Part shown: piece after piece, positions 34,014 through 43,523 of the stretch
Numbering within the stretch: the first letter of the stretch is position 1
Layout of the letters: each line of letters begins with the position of its first letter
Origin: Acidimicrobiia bacterium
GTDB taxonomy: Bacteria > Actinomycetota > Acidimicrobiia > Acidimicrobiales > Poriferisodalaceae
Length of the DNA: 64,000 nt
Assembly: GCA_022820505.1 (NCBI GenBank)
Contig: JAJEFK010000014.1
Location: 1-64,000, forward strand
Reading direction: 5' to 3'
Notes under the pieces: model-generated
Databases searched by the model: none
What the model saw: only the letters and a program-made list of their open reading frames with translations
Told to the model about the DNA's origin: nothing
Made by a program: the position numbers and the translations under genes

Positions 34014-35846
34014 TCAGGCAAACAGCGACTCGCGCAGTTGGATGCCGCGTCCCTCGCACGCTTCGCACGGGTCCGACATCGACTCCAGCAACCCCTCACC
34101 GGTGCGCATCCGGGTCATCTGCACAATGCCCATGTCCGAAATCGGTTCGGTGGCCGTACGGGTCTTGTCGCGAGCCAGCGCCTCGTTCAACGTCGACATG
34201 AGCTTGTCCCGCTGTTGCTTGTCGTCCATGTCCACAAAGTCGATGATGATGATCCCGCCGATGTCCCGCAGCCGCAACTGCTTCGCAATCTCGGTAGCGG
34301 CCTCCAGGTTGTTCTGGAACAGCGTTTCGTTCAGGCTGGACTTGCCCACGTTGCGCCCTGTGTTGACGTCGATCACCGTCAACGCTTCAGTGTGCTCGAT
34401 GATGAGCGACCCGCCCGACGGCAGCCAGACCTTGCGGTCGGTGGCCTTGCGCACCTGCTCAGCCACGTGCACCCGCTCGAACAGCGGCAGCCGTTCAGCG
34501 ACCGGGTCGTAATACCGGATGCGGTCCACCAGCGGTGCTGCCACCGCCTCCATGTAGCCCTTGACCTGTTCGAACAGCGCCGGGTCATCGATCACCACTT
34601 CACGGAAGTCCGCGGTGAATTGCTCGCGGATGATGCGCACGGCCAACTCGGGCTCTCGGAACAGCAGCACAGGCGCATCGGAGCGTTCCGCCAGTTCGGA
34701 GATCTTGGTCCACTGCTGTGTGAGCCGTTCGATGTCGCGGCGGATCTCGGCCGCAGTGACGTTCTCGGCAGCCGTCCGCAGGATGACGCCGAAGCCATCC
34801 GGGATCTCCTTGGCCAGCAGGCTGCGCAGACGGCGTCGCTCGCGGCTGGGCAGGCGGCGCGAGATGCCCATCACGCTGCTGTTCGGAATGAGCACCACGA
34901 ACCGGCCCGGCAGCGACACCTCGGTAGTCAGGCGGGCACCCTTGTGGCCGATCGGGTTCTTGATGACCTGGCACATGATCGTCTGGCCGTTCTTGATCAG
35001 CTCGCCGATCGCTGGTCCTGACACGGATCGCCCTCGCCGCCCGCCGGCCCGCTTGCGCTCCGATCCGCCATCGTCATCGCTCTCGTCGGATGCAACGGTC
35101 AGATCGCCCCGGTAGAGCACCGCCTGCTTGGGCGTGCCGATGTCGACGAACGCCGCTTCCATGCCCGGAAGCACACGCCGCACCCGACCGAGGTAGAGGT
35201 TGCCGTAAATCTCGGAGATGTCGTCGGAAGGACGGCTGACGTAGTACTCGATCAGCGATCGGCCTTCGAGCACGGAGATGTGCGTCGCTCCCTCAGAAAC
35301 ATGAACGCACATCCGGTACCGGCCCAGCGGCTTACCGTTGCGGTACTTGCCGCGGCGCTCGGTGAGCTGCTCATCGTCGAGCTCAAGCGGCCGTTGGTCG
35401 GCCAAGATGGCCTCAACCGGGGCGTGGGCGCCATTGCGAGTCTCGGTGGTGGTCGTCGCGGTCTCGCCGGAGCGGCCGCGCCCGCCGCGTCCGCGACCGC
35501 CCCGCCTGCGACGGCGGCGGCCACCGGCACCATCGCCCTCGGGTGCCTGCTGAGCGGGCGCCGGGCGGCTGTCGCCGATCTGGGGCTTGCGAGCCGGCGG
35601 CGGCACCGGCGGGACCGGTGGCTTCGCGGACTCGGGCTCGGCTTGAGGGGGATCGGCCTTCGACTTCGGCTTGGGTCCGGAACCTGCTTTGGGCTTGGCC
35701 TTCGGCTCCGACTTCGCCTTCGCCTTGGGCTTGGGTTTCGCCTTGGGCGCCGGTTTGTCCTCGGCGTATTCGTTCTGCGTAGGGGGCACAACCAGCCGTC
35801 GCTTGCGTACGGCGGGTGTGGGGTCGTTCAGTGTTGATTCATCCAC
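34014..35846 (-). CDS. rng: Ribonuclease E/G family protein with long basic N-terminal extension
   Basis: This 610-residue endoribonuclease acts in rRNA maturation and mRNA decay. The catalytic core starts near residue 150. It has an S1-like domain (GNLYLGRVRRVLPGMEAAFVDIG), DVNTGRNVG and IIIIDFVDM with the two catalytic Asp, and the zinc-link CEACEGRG at the end. The first 150 residues are disordered Lys/Pro/Ala-rich, followed by an Arg-Gly-rich block (GGRRRRRRGGRGRGGRGR), as in other actinobacterial enzymes. The GTG at 35846 has AAGGA upstream and overlaps the previous gene by 8 nt. RNase E or G naming is interchangeable here. Confidence 0.9.
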   Translation of the reverse strand: MDESTLNDPTPAVRKRRLVVPPTQNEYAEDKPAPKAKPKPKAKAKSEPKAKPKAGSGPKPKSKADPPQAEPESAKPPVPPVPPPARKPQIGDSRPAPAQQAPEGDGAGGRRRRRRGGRGRGGRGRSGETATTTTETRNGAHAPVEAILADQRPLELDDEQLTERRGKYRNGKPLGRYRMCVHVSEGATHISVLEGRSLIEYYVSRPSDDISEIYGNLYLGRVRRVLPGMEAAFVDIGTPKQAVLYRGDLTVASDESDDDGGSERKRAGGRRGRSVSGPAIGELIKNGQTIMCQVIKNPIGHKGARLTTEVSLPGRFVVLIPNSSVMGISRRLPSRERRRLRSLLAKEIPDGFGVILRTAAENVTAAEIRRDIERLTQQWTKISELAERSDAPVLLFREPELAVRIIREQFTADFREVVIDDPALFEQVKGYMEAVAAPLVDRIRYYDPVAERLPLFERVHVAEQVRKATDRKVWLPSGGSLIIEHTEALTVIDVNTGRNVGKSSLNETLFQNNLEAATEIAKQLRLRDIGGIIIIDFVDMDDKQQRDKLMSTLNEALARDKTRTATEPISDMGIVQMTRMRTGEGLLESMSDPCEACEGRGIQLRESLFA

Positions 35847-36663
35847 TGATGAGTTCCTTGTGTCTCTGGGCGCACATGGCAGGCACGGCCGGTTCGGCTC
35901 GTCCCGCGGCGCCACTCGTCCATTGATGTGTTCTCCGGGCTATGCCCATCTCGTGTGCCGGCGCGAGCGCTGGCACCAGTTCGCTAGGGCGCACCACCCG
36001 GGGCGTAGCTGACAGCTCGGCGCTCAGCACCGCCCCTCGATCCGAGCATCCGACCACCTGCAGCACCTCAACGCTGGGTCGAATATCCGAACTCACGGTC
36101 TCGCCTTTGTGCACCCGTTCAGTTACGACGGTACCGGCGGCAAGGAAGTCTGCAACCGCTTTCGCTGCTGCAGTCGCTTCGAGGCCCACGATGTCGAACT
36201 CCCAGCCGCACGAGTGAACCGCCGCTTGCAGCGACGGGCCGCGGCCGTCGGTCAGCACCGCAGCCGACACCTCCATGCCCACCGGCAGCGCCTCGCTGAG
36301 CGCCTCGGCAACGGTGCAGTAGCTCGGGACAGCCGACGGCAGCCCGTGCTCGCAGGGTCCGTGAGTTCCGCTCCGGCAGACAATCACAGGACCCGCTGCA
36401 TGCTTGGCACCTGGCTCTGCAGCACCCCCGTCGCGCACCGCGTCTGCAACGAGCGGCAGCTCCACGAACTCGGCATCCGACTCGTACCCGGTGGGCAGCG
36501 CCAGTCCGAAGCTCAGCTTCATCCGAGGCGAGAAACCTTGGCTGTAGGCCACCGGCAATCCCACCTTGCGCACGGCACGCTCGGTGACGCGGGCCACGTC
36601 GCGGTGACCGATGAACCGGATCTTGCCGACCTTGGAAAAGCGGACGCGCAGCCTCAACGACAT
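35839..36663 (-). CDS. DUF2344 protein (TIGR03936-type, radical SAM-linked)
   Basis: This 274-residue protein opens with LRLRVRFSKVGKIRFIGHRDVARVTERAVRKVGLPVAYSQGFSPRMKLSFGLALP in pieces, the hallmark of the DUF2344 family usually found beside or fused to a radical SAM protein. That partner lies 61 nt upstream on the same strand. The family resembles tRNA-modification enzymes of the TruD-like or RNA-binding type, but the function is not established. The ATG at 36663 is chosen; the open frame further upstream overlaps the partner's 3' end. Confidence 0.84.
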   Translation of the reverse strand: MSLRLRVRFSKVGKIRFIGHRDVARVTERAVRKVGLPVAYSQGFSPRMKLSFGLALPTGYESDAEFVELPLVADAVRDGGAAEPGAKHAAGPVIVCRSGTHGPCEHGLPSAVPSYCTVAEALSEALPVGMEVSAAVLTDGRGPSLQAAVHSCGWEFDIVGLEATAAAKAVADFLAAGTVVTERVHKGETVSSDIRPSVEVLQVVGCSDRGAVLSAELSATPRVVRPSELVPALAPAHEMGIARRTHQWTSGAAGRAEPAVPAMCAQRHKELISG

Positions 36664-36724
36664 CTCCCACCCACGAGGGTGGGAGCGGCACTGCAGCTCG
36701 GCACCAGCGCGGCGGCCCAGCGCA

Positions 36725-38707
36725 TCATGCGCCACCCCCGCTCGGTGCTCCTGCGCCCGCCAACTGACGGGGGCGCAGCTCAACCGGCACCAGATGGCCG
36801 GTCGCGAGATCCTGTCCCGTCCCCTGACTGCCGCCATTGGGGGCGACGGGGGACGCAACCATGTGCTCGATCCCATATTCAGTACAGGCCCCGCAGTCGT
36901 AGCACGGGGTCCATCGGCAGTCAGGCAGGCCATGCCCGGCCAGGGCGTCCTGCCAGTCGTGCCAGAGAAAGTCGCGGTGCAGCCCGGCGCCGATGTGGTC
37001 CCAGGGCAGCACCTCGTGCTCGCCGCGATGGCGATACACGTACCAGTCGAGGCTGAGGCCGCACGCTGCCATGGCCTCTTCCCACAAGCCCAAGTCGAAG
37101 CGCTCGCTCCACTCCTGGAACGTGCCACCCTTGCGCCAGACGTATTCGATGACCGCCCCGACGCGGCGATCCCCCCGGCTGGCGATGCCCTCCGCCGTCG
37201 AAGCGGCCGGGTCGTGCCACTTCAGCTGCACTCGCCGGCTGCGACCCAGCGCCGAGCGCACCAACCGCACCTTGCGCGCCAGCTCTTCGGGCGGGTTCTG
37301 CCCGAACCACTGGAAAGGCGTATGCGGTTTGGGCACGAAGCCACCCAGCGACACCGTCACCGATGCACGCTTGGTGTATTCCTGCCCGATCCGGGTGCAG
37401 GCATCGGCCAAGTGGGCGATGGCCTCGGTGTCGGGGTCCATCTCCGACGGCAGGCCCGTGAGGAAGTACAGCTTCATGCGATGCCAGCCCTGGCTGTAGG
37501 CCGAGCGCACCGCCCCGTACAGGTCTTCTTCGGTGATGAGCTTGTTGATGATCTGGCGCAGCCGCCACGACCCTGCCTCCGGGGCGAAGGTGAGCCCCGT
37601 GCGGCGAGCACGTGACACCTGGGCCGCCACATCGACGGTAAAGGCGTCGACACGCATGCTCGGCAGCGAGACGCTGATCCGGTTCGCATCGTCGCTGGCT
37701 CCGCCGGTGACCGTGTCGCGCACCAGCTCGGCAATCCCGCTGTAATCGGCCGTCGACAACGACATCAGGCTGACTTCGTCGTAGCCGCTGCGCTCGAGAC
37801 CTGCCGTGACCATCTCGCGGACTTGTGCAGCAGGGCGCTCCCGAACCGGGCGGGTGATCATCCCCGCCTGGCAGAAGCGGCACCCCCGGGTGCATCCCCG
37901 GAATACCTCCACCGAGAGCCGGTCATGGACGACCTCCGTCACCGGCACCAGCTGCCGGCGGGGATACGGCCACTCTGCAAGATCGGCGACCGTGCGCTTG
38001 GCAACCAGCGCCGGCACGTCCGGGTACTTCGGCGCGACGGAGGCAAGTGCTGGCCCGTCGTAGGACACGTCGTACATCGCCGGCACGTACACGCCCTCGA
38101 TGCCCGCGAGGTCGCGCAGGATCGTGTCGCGTGTGCCCGGCCGCTTGCCGGTTCGCTTCCAGGCGCCGACGGCTTCGGTGATCTCGGCAACCACCTCCTC
38201 GCCATCGCCGATGACGAAGAAGTCCACAAAGTCCGCCAGGGGCTCGGGGTTGTATGCGCAATGACCGCCAGCACCGATGAGCGGGTCGGCGTCGCTGCGC
38301 TGAGCCGAACGCACCTCCAGCCCCGCCAGATCGATGCAGTTGAGCACGTTCGTGTACACGAGCTCAGCGGAGAGGTTGAAGGCGATGATGTCGAATTCGC
38401 CTGCCGCCCGGTGCGTGTCCACCGAGAACAGCGGCAGCCCCGCAGTTCGCATCTCGGCCTCAAGGTCGATCCACGGTGCGTAGGTGCGCTCGGCGCTGGC
38501 GTCCGGGCGCTCGTTCAGCAGCTCATAGAGGATCTGCAAGCCCTGGTTCGGCAAGCCGATCTCGTACGTGTCGGGATAGGCCAGAAGCCACGACGTGAGG
38601 TGCGGGCCGGCAGTCGGTCGTTGCATCCCGTCCTCGCAGCCGATGTACCTCGCCGGCTTGGAGACACGTGGCAGCAAGGGCTCGAGCCGGGGCCACAGCG
38701 TTGTCAT
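36725..38707 (-). CDS. Radical SAM protein (TIGR03960-like, B12-binding-type N-terminus)
   Basis: This 660-residue protein has an N-terminal region with LAYPDTYEIGLPNQGLQILY, typical of YgiQ/TIGR03960 proteins. The radical SAM cluster is Cys272, Cys276 and Cys279 in RGCTRGCRFCQAG. A later conserved segment, RMKLYFLTGLPSE, is followed by a Cys-rich patch near the end (CYDCGACTEYG). The ATG at 38707 gives the usual start MTTLWPRLEPLLPRV. The radical SAM-DUF2344-RNase-rplU-rpmA-obg order is widespread in bacteria and suggests a role in RNA or ribosome biology. The substrate is unknown. Confidence 0.87.
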   Translation of the reverse strand: MTTLWPRLEPLLPRVSKPARYIGCEDGMQRPTAGPHLTSWLLAYPDTYEIGLPNQGLQILYELLNERPDASAERTYAPWIDLEAEMRTAGLPLFSVDTHRAAGEFDIIAFNLSAELVYTNVLNCIDLAGLEVRSAQRSDADPLIGAGGHCAYNPEPLADFVDFFVIGDGEEVVAEITEAVGAWKRTGKRPGTRDTILRDLAGIEGVYVPAMYDVSYDGPALASVAPKYPDVPALVAKRTVADLAEWPYPRRQLVPVTEVVHDRLSVEVFRGCTRGCRFCQAGMITRPVRERPAAQVREMVTAGLERSGYDEVSLMSLSTADYSGIAELVRDTVTGGASDDANRISVSLPSMRVDAFTVDVAAQVSRARRTGLTFAPEAGSWRLRQIINKLITEEDLYGAVRSAYSQGWHRMKLYFLTGLPSEMDPDTEAIAHLADACTRIGQEYTKRASVTVSLGGFVPKPHTPFQWFGQNPPEELARKVRLVRSALGRSRRVQLKWHDPAASTAEGIASRGDRRVGAVIEYVWRKGGTFQEWSERFDLGLWEEAMAACGLSLDWYVYRHRGEHEVLPWDHIGAGLHRDFLWHDWQDALAGHGLPDCRWTPCYDCGACTEYGIEHMVASPVAPNGGSQGTGQDLATGHLVPVELRPRQLAGAGAPSGGGA

Positions 38708-38747
38708 TGCAACCTCAACGCTACCGGCCCAGCCAGATAGTGAAGCG

Positions 38748-39917
38748 TTAGAGGGTGTAGCGCCGCGCTCCGACACTGATGACGATGCCAACCGCCGCAA
38801 AGGCGGTGACCGTGCCCGAGCCACCATGGCTCATGAGCGGCAACGGGATGCCGGTGATGGGCATGATGCCGATGGTCATGCCGATGTTCTGAAACACCTG
38901 GAACAGCAGCATGGAGAGGATCCCGACGGTGAGTAATCGTCCGAACGGATCGCTGGCGACGCGAGCGATCTGCCAGATGCGCACGGACATGTAGGCATAC
39001 AACGCGAGCAGGAGCGTGCCGCCGACGAGGCCGAATTCCTCTCCCAGCGCCGTGAAGATGAAGTCGTTGTGCTGCTCGGGAACCAAGTCCAGGTTGGTTT
39101 GGGTGCCTTGCTTCCAGCCTTGGCCCCAGATGCCGCCCGCACCAATGGCAATCTGGCTCTGACGCAGGTTGTACGAGGCTTCCAGAGGCTCGAAGTCTTG
39201 ATCCAGGAATGCCGTCAGGCGGTTTCGCTGCGTCTCGCTGAGCAAGCGGGGGCCTTGGAACGCGTCGATGCTGAACACCAGCACGAGCGCCAGGATTCCG
39301 GTGAGCGAGATGACCACGATGTGGCGCAACTGCGCCCCTGCAACCAGCAGCATGCCCATGGCGACGGCTACGAAAACCAGCATCGTGCCGAGGTCGGGCT
39401 GCAGGTAGATCAGGCTCATGGGCACCACCAGCAGCAGGCCCGCATTGAACAACGTGTCGAAGCGCAGGTATCCCTCGTGGCTGGCTACGAACGCCGCCAG
39501 CGACACGATCACGACGAGCTTGGCGAACTCGGAGGGCTGCACCTGGAAGCCGACGCCCGGCAGCACGAACCACGACCGCGCATTGCGAATCTCGGGCCCC
39601 CAGAACAGCAGTGCCCCCAGCGCTCCGAGCGCTATCAGGTAGGCGGGCGTCGCGTAGAAGCGCAGCACCCGGTAGTCGATGACGGCGGCGATGATCATCA
39701 CCACGATGCCGACGCCCACGAAGATCGCCTGGCGTCGCGCCACCGTCCACGGGTCGCCGCCTTCGAAGGACAGGCTTCGCCATGTGGAGGAGTAGTTCAT
39801 CGCGACGCCGAGCAGCGCTATCGCTACCGCAGCCAGCGCCAACGAGTAGTCGGCAAACCACGCTGGCGACTGCAGCTCGCGCCGTGTCTGGGAACGATTC
39901 AGCAGCCGCGCGATCAT
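38748..39917 (-). CDS. rodA: Rod-shape-determining SEDS glycosyltransferase RodA
   Basis: This 389-residue polytopic membrane protein polymerises lipid II glycan strands for side-wall growth together with PBP2. About ten hydrophobic segments are visible. The SEDS signatures are GVGFQVQPSEFAKL, LIYLQPDLGTMLVF with the catalytic Asp, and the C-terminal QNIGMTIGIMPITGIPLPLMSHGGSGT. Its ATG overlaps the mrdA stop by 4 nt. Position after mreBCD-mrdA argues for RodA rather than FtsW. Confidence 0.94.
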   Translation of the reverse strand: MIARLLNRSQTRRELQSPAWFADYSLALAAVAIALLGVAMNYSSTWRSLSFEGGDPWTVARRQAIFVGVGIVVMIIAAVIDYRVLRFYATPAYLIALGALGALLFWGPEIRNARSWFVLPGVGFQVQPSEFAKLVVIVSLAAFVASHEGYLRFDTLFNAGLLLVVPMSLIYLQPDLGTMLVFVAVAMGMLLVAGAQLRHIVVISLTGILALVLVFSIDAFQGPRLLSETQRNRLTAFLDQDFEPLEASYNLRQSQIAIGAGGIWGQGWKQGTQTNLDLVPEQHNDFIFTALGEEFGLVGGTLLLALYAYMSVRIWQIARVASDPFGRLLTVGILSMLLFQVFQNIGMTIGIMPITGIPLPLMSHGGSGTVTAFAAVGIVISVGARRYTL

Positions 39918-42058
39918 GACCCGGCAGCTCCCTCGATCTGGTCGACATCGGGGATGCCGTCACCGTCCGCATCCGTCGGCGTGTTCGCCCGCGGCAGCTG
40001 GATGCCCCACGGGCAGCCTTCGGGCACGTAGCCCAGGAACGCCGGATCGCCTCGCAGCGCCTCAGGCACTTCGGGGCACTCGGGCTGAGGCGGCGAGAAC
40101 GCAATCTGCGGCTCAGGCCAGCGCTGCTCGTAGGCCCTCACTGCCTCAAGGATCCGTCGAGCCACAGGTGCAGCCGCCTCGCCGCCGTAGCCGGCCTCTT
40201 CCATGACGACGGCAACGGCGTAGCGGGGGTCGTGTGACGGCGCCCATGCAACGAACACCGCTGTGTCCTCCTTCTTGCGCCGCAGCACCGCATTCAGACC
40301 CTGCGCCTGGGCCGTGCCGGTCTTGCCTGACACCGGGTAGCCCTCATGGTCATAGCCCTCGAAAGCCTTCGCGGCGGTGCCTCGTAACCGGGAGTTCGTG
40401 ACGTTGCTCAACCCTTCCCTCACCACCGCGCTTCCTGCGGGGAAGTCCACCACATCGAGCACCCGGGGTTCGAAGGTCAGCACCGGCTCGCCGAACGTCT
40501 CGGCGCGGCGCGAGACCACCGCTTCGACGATGTTCGGCGAGAAGAGCGTCCCGCCGTTGGCCATGGTGGCGTAGGCGTTGGCGAGCTGCATGGGAGTCAC
40601 GGCGACGAACCCCTGGCCGATGCCGGTGTTGATGTTGTCGCCCGGGAACCATCGCGCCGGTTCGTCGTAGGGGTTGTAGGCCTCGGGGCTCAACTCGAAG
40701 AGGGTCTGCTTCACATCGCCGTCAGGCACCCGGCCCGATTTCTCGAACGGCAGCTGCACGCCGGTCGGGGATCCGAACCCGAGCGAGCGGGCCATGTCTT
40801 GGATCGCCCACTGCTCGGGGCCATCGATCCAGAACAGGTCATCGGACACTTTGTAGAAGTAGGCGTCGCTCGAGCGGGTCAATGCACCGGAGAGGTCCAA
40901 GGTGCCGAGGGCAGCCCGATCGGCATTGAAGAACGTGCAGCGACCGGTGCAGCCCCGCGCATCAGGGATCTTGTAGTAGCCCACGTCGTGGAAGGCAGCG
41001 CGCGGCGAGATCAGCCCCGCGTCGAGACCGGCGAGCGCCGTCACCGGCTTGAACACCGAACCGGGCGAATAGGTGCCTTGCACGGCGAGGTTGTTGAGCG
41101 CACCTGGTGCGTAGGGATTCTCGAACACCGACCGGTACTCCGCCAACGACAGTCCTTCGACCATCCACGTGGGGTCGTAGGTCGGGTGCGACACCATGGC
41201 AAGCACATCGCCGTTGCGCACATCCATGACCACAGCAGCCCCGGTGAGCGCCGGGTAGAAGAAACCGGAGTCTTCGCTCACGGTCTTGCGCGCTGCGATC
41301 AGTCCTTGTCGCAGGTACGACTCAGCGGCGGCTTGCAACTCGACATCGATGGACAGCACGATGTCGTCACCCGGTTCGGGCGGCACATCGGCCAAGATCC
41401 GCTGCACACGGTCCTGCCGGTCGACCTCGAGCTTGGTACGCCCCGGTTCGCCGTGGAGCTCGGCTTCGAAGAGCCCCTCGATGCCGGCCCTGCCGACCCG
41501 CTCGTAGGGCAGGTAGCCGTCATCGATCAACTCACGGTGCTGGCGCTCCGACATCGCCCCGACGTAGCCCACGATGTGCGCGCCCACCTCGTTCTGCGGG
41601 TACACCCGCACCCAGTCCCACCTGGCCTCGACTCCGGCAATCGAGCGCTCTGCAACGCGCAGCAGGCCGTCTTCGTCGAGTCCGGTCGCGACCACCTTCG
41701 GGGCCAGCGGATGCGTGCGCTGGTCGGCAAAACCCTGGCGGAGCTGCTCTGCGGGAACATCGAGCAGGTCAGCCAACTCGGTCAGCACCGCTTCGGTGTG
41801 TTTCTCGCTGTACCTCGAATGGTCATAGGTCACCACGCCGGTGCGGACGTTGTCCGCTAGCACCACGCCGTGACGGTCGAGGATGCGGCCGCGGGTCGGC
41901 GGCGTGATGATGATGCGGACCTGGTTCGATTCCGCGGCCACCGCGAACTGCTCCGTTTCGAGTACCTGCAGGTACCACAGACGGGTGAACAGCGCTCCGA
42001 ACAATCCCACCATCACGATGCCGATGAAGGCCATCCGCCTGCGGACCCGCTCATCCAC
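39914..42058 (-). CDS. mrdA: Penicillin-binding protein 2 (class B transpeptidase)
   Basis: This 714-residue bitopic protein cross-links peptidoglycan in elongation. One N-terminal membrane helix is at about 9-30. The pedestal contains TPPTRGRILDRHG. The transpeptidase motifs are S334-x-x-K337 (SVFK), S396-S-D398 and K579-T-G-T582. The final 80 residues form a Pro/Glu-rich tail ending with a DADGDGIPD calcium-loop-like motif, which is unusual for PBP2. It overlaps mreD by 8 nt and rodA by 4 nt, in a tight elongasome operon. Confidence 0.94.
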   Translation of the reverse strand: MDERVRRRMAFIGIVMVGLFGALFTRLWYLQVLETEQFAVAAESNQVRIIITPPTRGRILDRHGVVLADNVRTGVVTYDHSRYSEKHTEAVLTELADLLDVPAEQLRQGFADQRTHPLAPKVVATGLDEDGLLRVAERSIAGVEARWDWVRVYPQNEVGAHIVGYVGAMSERQHRELIDDGYLPYERVGRAGIEGLFEAELHGEPGRTKLEVDRQDRVQRILADVPPEPGDDIVLSIDVELQAAAESYLRQGLIAARKTVSEDSGFFYPALTGAAVVMDVRNGDVLAMVSHPTYDPTWMVEGLSLAEYRSVFENPYAPGALNNLAVQGTYSPGSVFKPVTALAGLDAGLISPRAAFHDVGYYKIPDARGCTGRCTFFNADRAALGTLDLSGALTRSSDAYFYKVSDDLFWIDGPEQWAIQDMARSLGFGSPTGVQLPFEKSGRVPDGDVKQTLFELSPEAYNPYDEPARWFPGDNINTGIGQGFVAVTPMQLANAYATMANGGTLFSPNIVEAVVSRRAETFGEPVLTFEPRVLDVVDFPAGSAVVREGLSNVTNSRLRGTAAKAFEGYDHEGYPVSGKTGTAQAQGLNAVLRRKKEDTAVFVAWAPSHDPRYAVAVVMEEAGYGGEAAAPVARRILEAVRAYEQRWPEPQIAFSPPQPECPEVPEALRGDPAFLGYVPEGCPWGIQLPRANTPTDADGDGIPDVDQIEGAAGS

Positions 42059-42587
42059 TGCGCGACGTGCTTTCTGAAGCGGCGCTGATGCGCGGACGGA
42101 TGATGAGGGCCCAGCGAGTCGCTCGCTCGAGCAACGGATTGGTCAGCAGGGACGCAACGCCGGTCACGATGGCGATGCGGACGATCGGTGCCTCTGTCAC
42201 GTAGACGAGATCCATCAGCCAGCCGGCACCCGCGAAAATGCCGATCCCGCCCGCTGCCAGCAGCGACGCGATCGCAGCGCGAGCGAGCCTGCCGGCCGAG
42301 GGGATCTGCTCGGTGATGGCACCCGACAGGTACCCCACCAGCGTCAGCACGAGCAACGACATGCCGAACGGCGTGTGAAGGATGAGATCGGACGCGAGCC
42401 CGCATCCGCCGCCGAAGGACGCTCCCGTACTGCGACCGCCCATCATCCCGCCTGCGACGGCCAGCAAGACCAGCGGATCGACGATGACACCTGCCGGGGT
42501 GATGTGTGCCAGCAGGCCCACATGAACGACAACGGCTACAGCCAGCACCAGCGTCGACCGGGCCAACGGCCCGGCGCCAGCCATCAT
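42051..42587 (-). CDS. mreD: Rod shape-determining protein MreD
   Basis: This small, very hydrophobic membrane protein of 178 residues has about five predicted helices (for example STLVLAVAVVVHVGLLAHI and SLLAAGGIGIFAGAGWLMDLV). Sequence conservation in MreD is low, so the call rests on size, topology and strict position between mreC (13 nt) and mrdA (8-nt overlap). It stabilises the MreBCD-PBP2-RodA complex. Confidence 0.85.
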   Translation of the reverse strand: MMAGAGPLARSTLVLAVAVVVHVGLLAHITPAGVIVDPLVLLAVAGGMMGGRSTGASFGGGCGLASDLILHTPFGMSLLVLTLVGYLSGAITEQIPSAGRLARAAIASLLAAGGIGIFAGAGWLMDLVYVTEAPIVRIAIVTGVASLLTNPLLERATRWALIIRPRISAASESTSRSG

Positions 42588-42600
42588 CGCCTGCCTCCCG

Positions 42601-43512
42601 TCATGACTCGCCGCCTGCGCTGCCCGTATCGGCCGGGCCGTCGTCGGGTTCGCGATCCACGATCACCGGCTCGGGGACGTTGGGCTCGTACAGCAGCACC
42701 TGCACCCAGCGAAGCCGTTCAAGATCGGCAGCGGGGTGCACGGTGACCCGTTGCGCGCCCCGCACCGCATCCGGCTCGACGTCGGTGACCGTGCCCACAA
42801 GCAACCCTGCGGGGAATGTGCTGCCAGCAAAGCCGCTGGTCACGACGGTTTCCCCGGGGATGACAACGGTCTCCAGCTCGATGTAGCTCACCTCCAGGTC
42901 GCGGCCCGGCCCCCGTCCCGAGGCCAAGCCGTCGTCCCCGGACCGGACGATGCGCACACCGGCGTCGAAATTCGGATCGGTCAGCAGCTCGACGCGCGAA
43001 CGCGTGGTGCTGGCCTGCACCACCCGCCCGACCAGTCCGTCACCGCTCTCCACCGGCATGCCCTCCCGGATGCCGTCGCGGCGACCCTTCGCAAGCTCGA
43101 TCGTGCGCTCGAAGTTCGACACCGGTGCGTCGATGACCCGCGCCGTGACGCGGGGAATCGCCGGGGCAGCGTCACGGGCGCCTACCAGCGCCAGCAGCTC
43201 CTGGCGATCCCGTTCCAACTCGCCGACACGCAGCACCGATGCCTCAGCCTCAGCCAGCTCGCCGCGCAGCTGCGCGTTCTCAGCCTCCAGATCGTCGTAG
43301 CTGACGATCCCGCGCCACGCGTTGCGAAACGGTTCGGCTACCCAGTCGCCGAACGTTCGCACCGGTCCCAGCAGATCCAATGTCGCGCCGCGGGCAGTAT
43401 CCAGCACGCCGCCCGAACCACGTGCGTCGAGCGTGAGCAATGCAATGGCCGTCACGACGAGCAGGGCCAGACGGAGCCAGGTGCGTCTCCGAATGCCGGC
43501 GCGGCGGGCCAC
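42601..43512 (-). CDS. mreC: Rod shape-determining protein MreC
   Basis: This 303-residue bitopic protein has a single N-terminal helix (TWLRLALLVVTAIALLTL), a coiled coil at about 75-110 (DDLEAENAQLRGELAEAEA) and the MreC beta-barrel domain (RVIDAPVSNFERTIELAKGRRDGI, GDGLVGRVVQ, VVTSGFAGSTFPAGLLVG). It links cytoplasmic MreB with periplasmic PBP2. The Pro/Asp-rich C-terminal tail is probably disordered. Confidence 0.92.
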   Translation of the reverse strand: MARRAGIRRRTWLRLALLVVTAIALLTLDARGSGGVLDTARGATLDLLGPVRTFGDWVAEPFRNAWRGIVSYDDLEAENAQLRGELAEAEASVLRVGELERDRQELLALVGARDAAPAIPRVTARVIDAPVSNFERTIELAKGRRDGIREGMPVESGDGLVGRVVQASTTRSRVELLTDPNFDAGVRIVRSGDDGLASGRGPGRDLEVSYIELETVVIPGETVVTSGFAGSTFPAGLLVGTVTDVEPDAVRGAQRVTVHPAADLERLRWVQVLLYEPNVPEPVIVDREPDDGPADTGSAGGES

Positions 43513-43523
43513 GGCCGGGGGCG

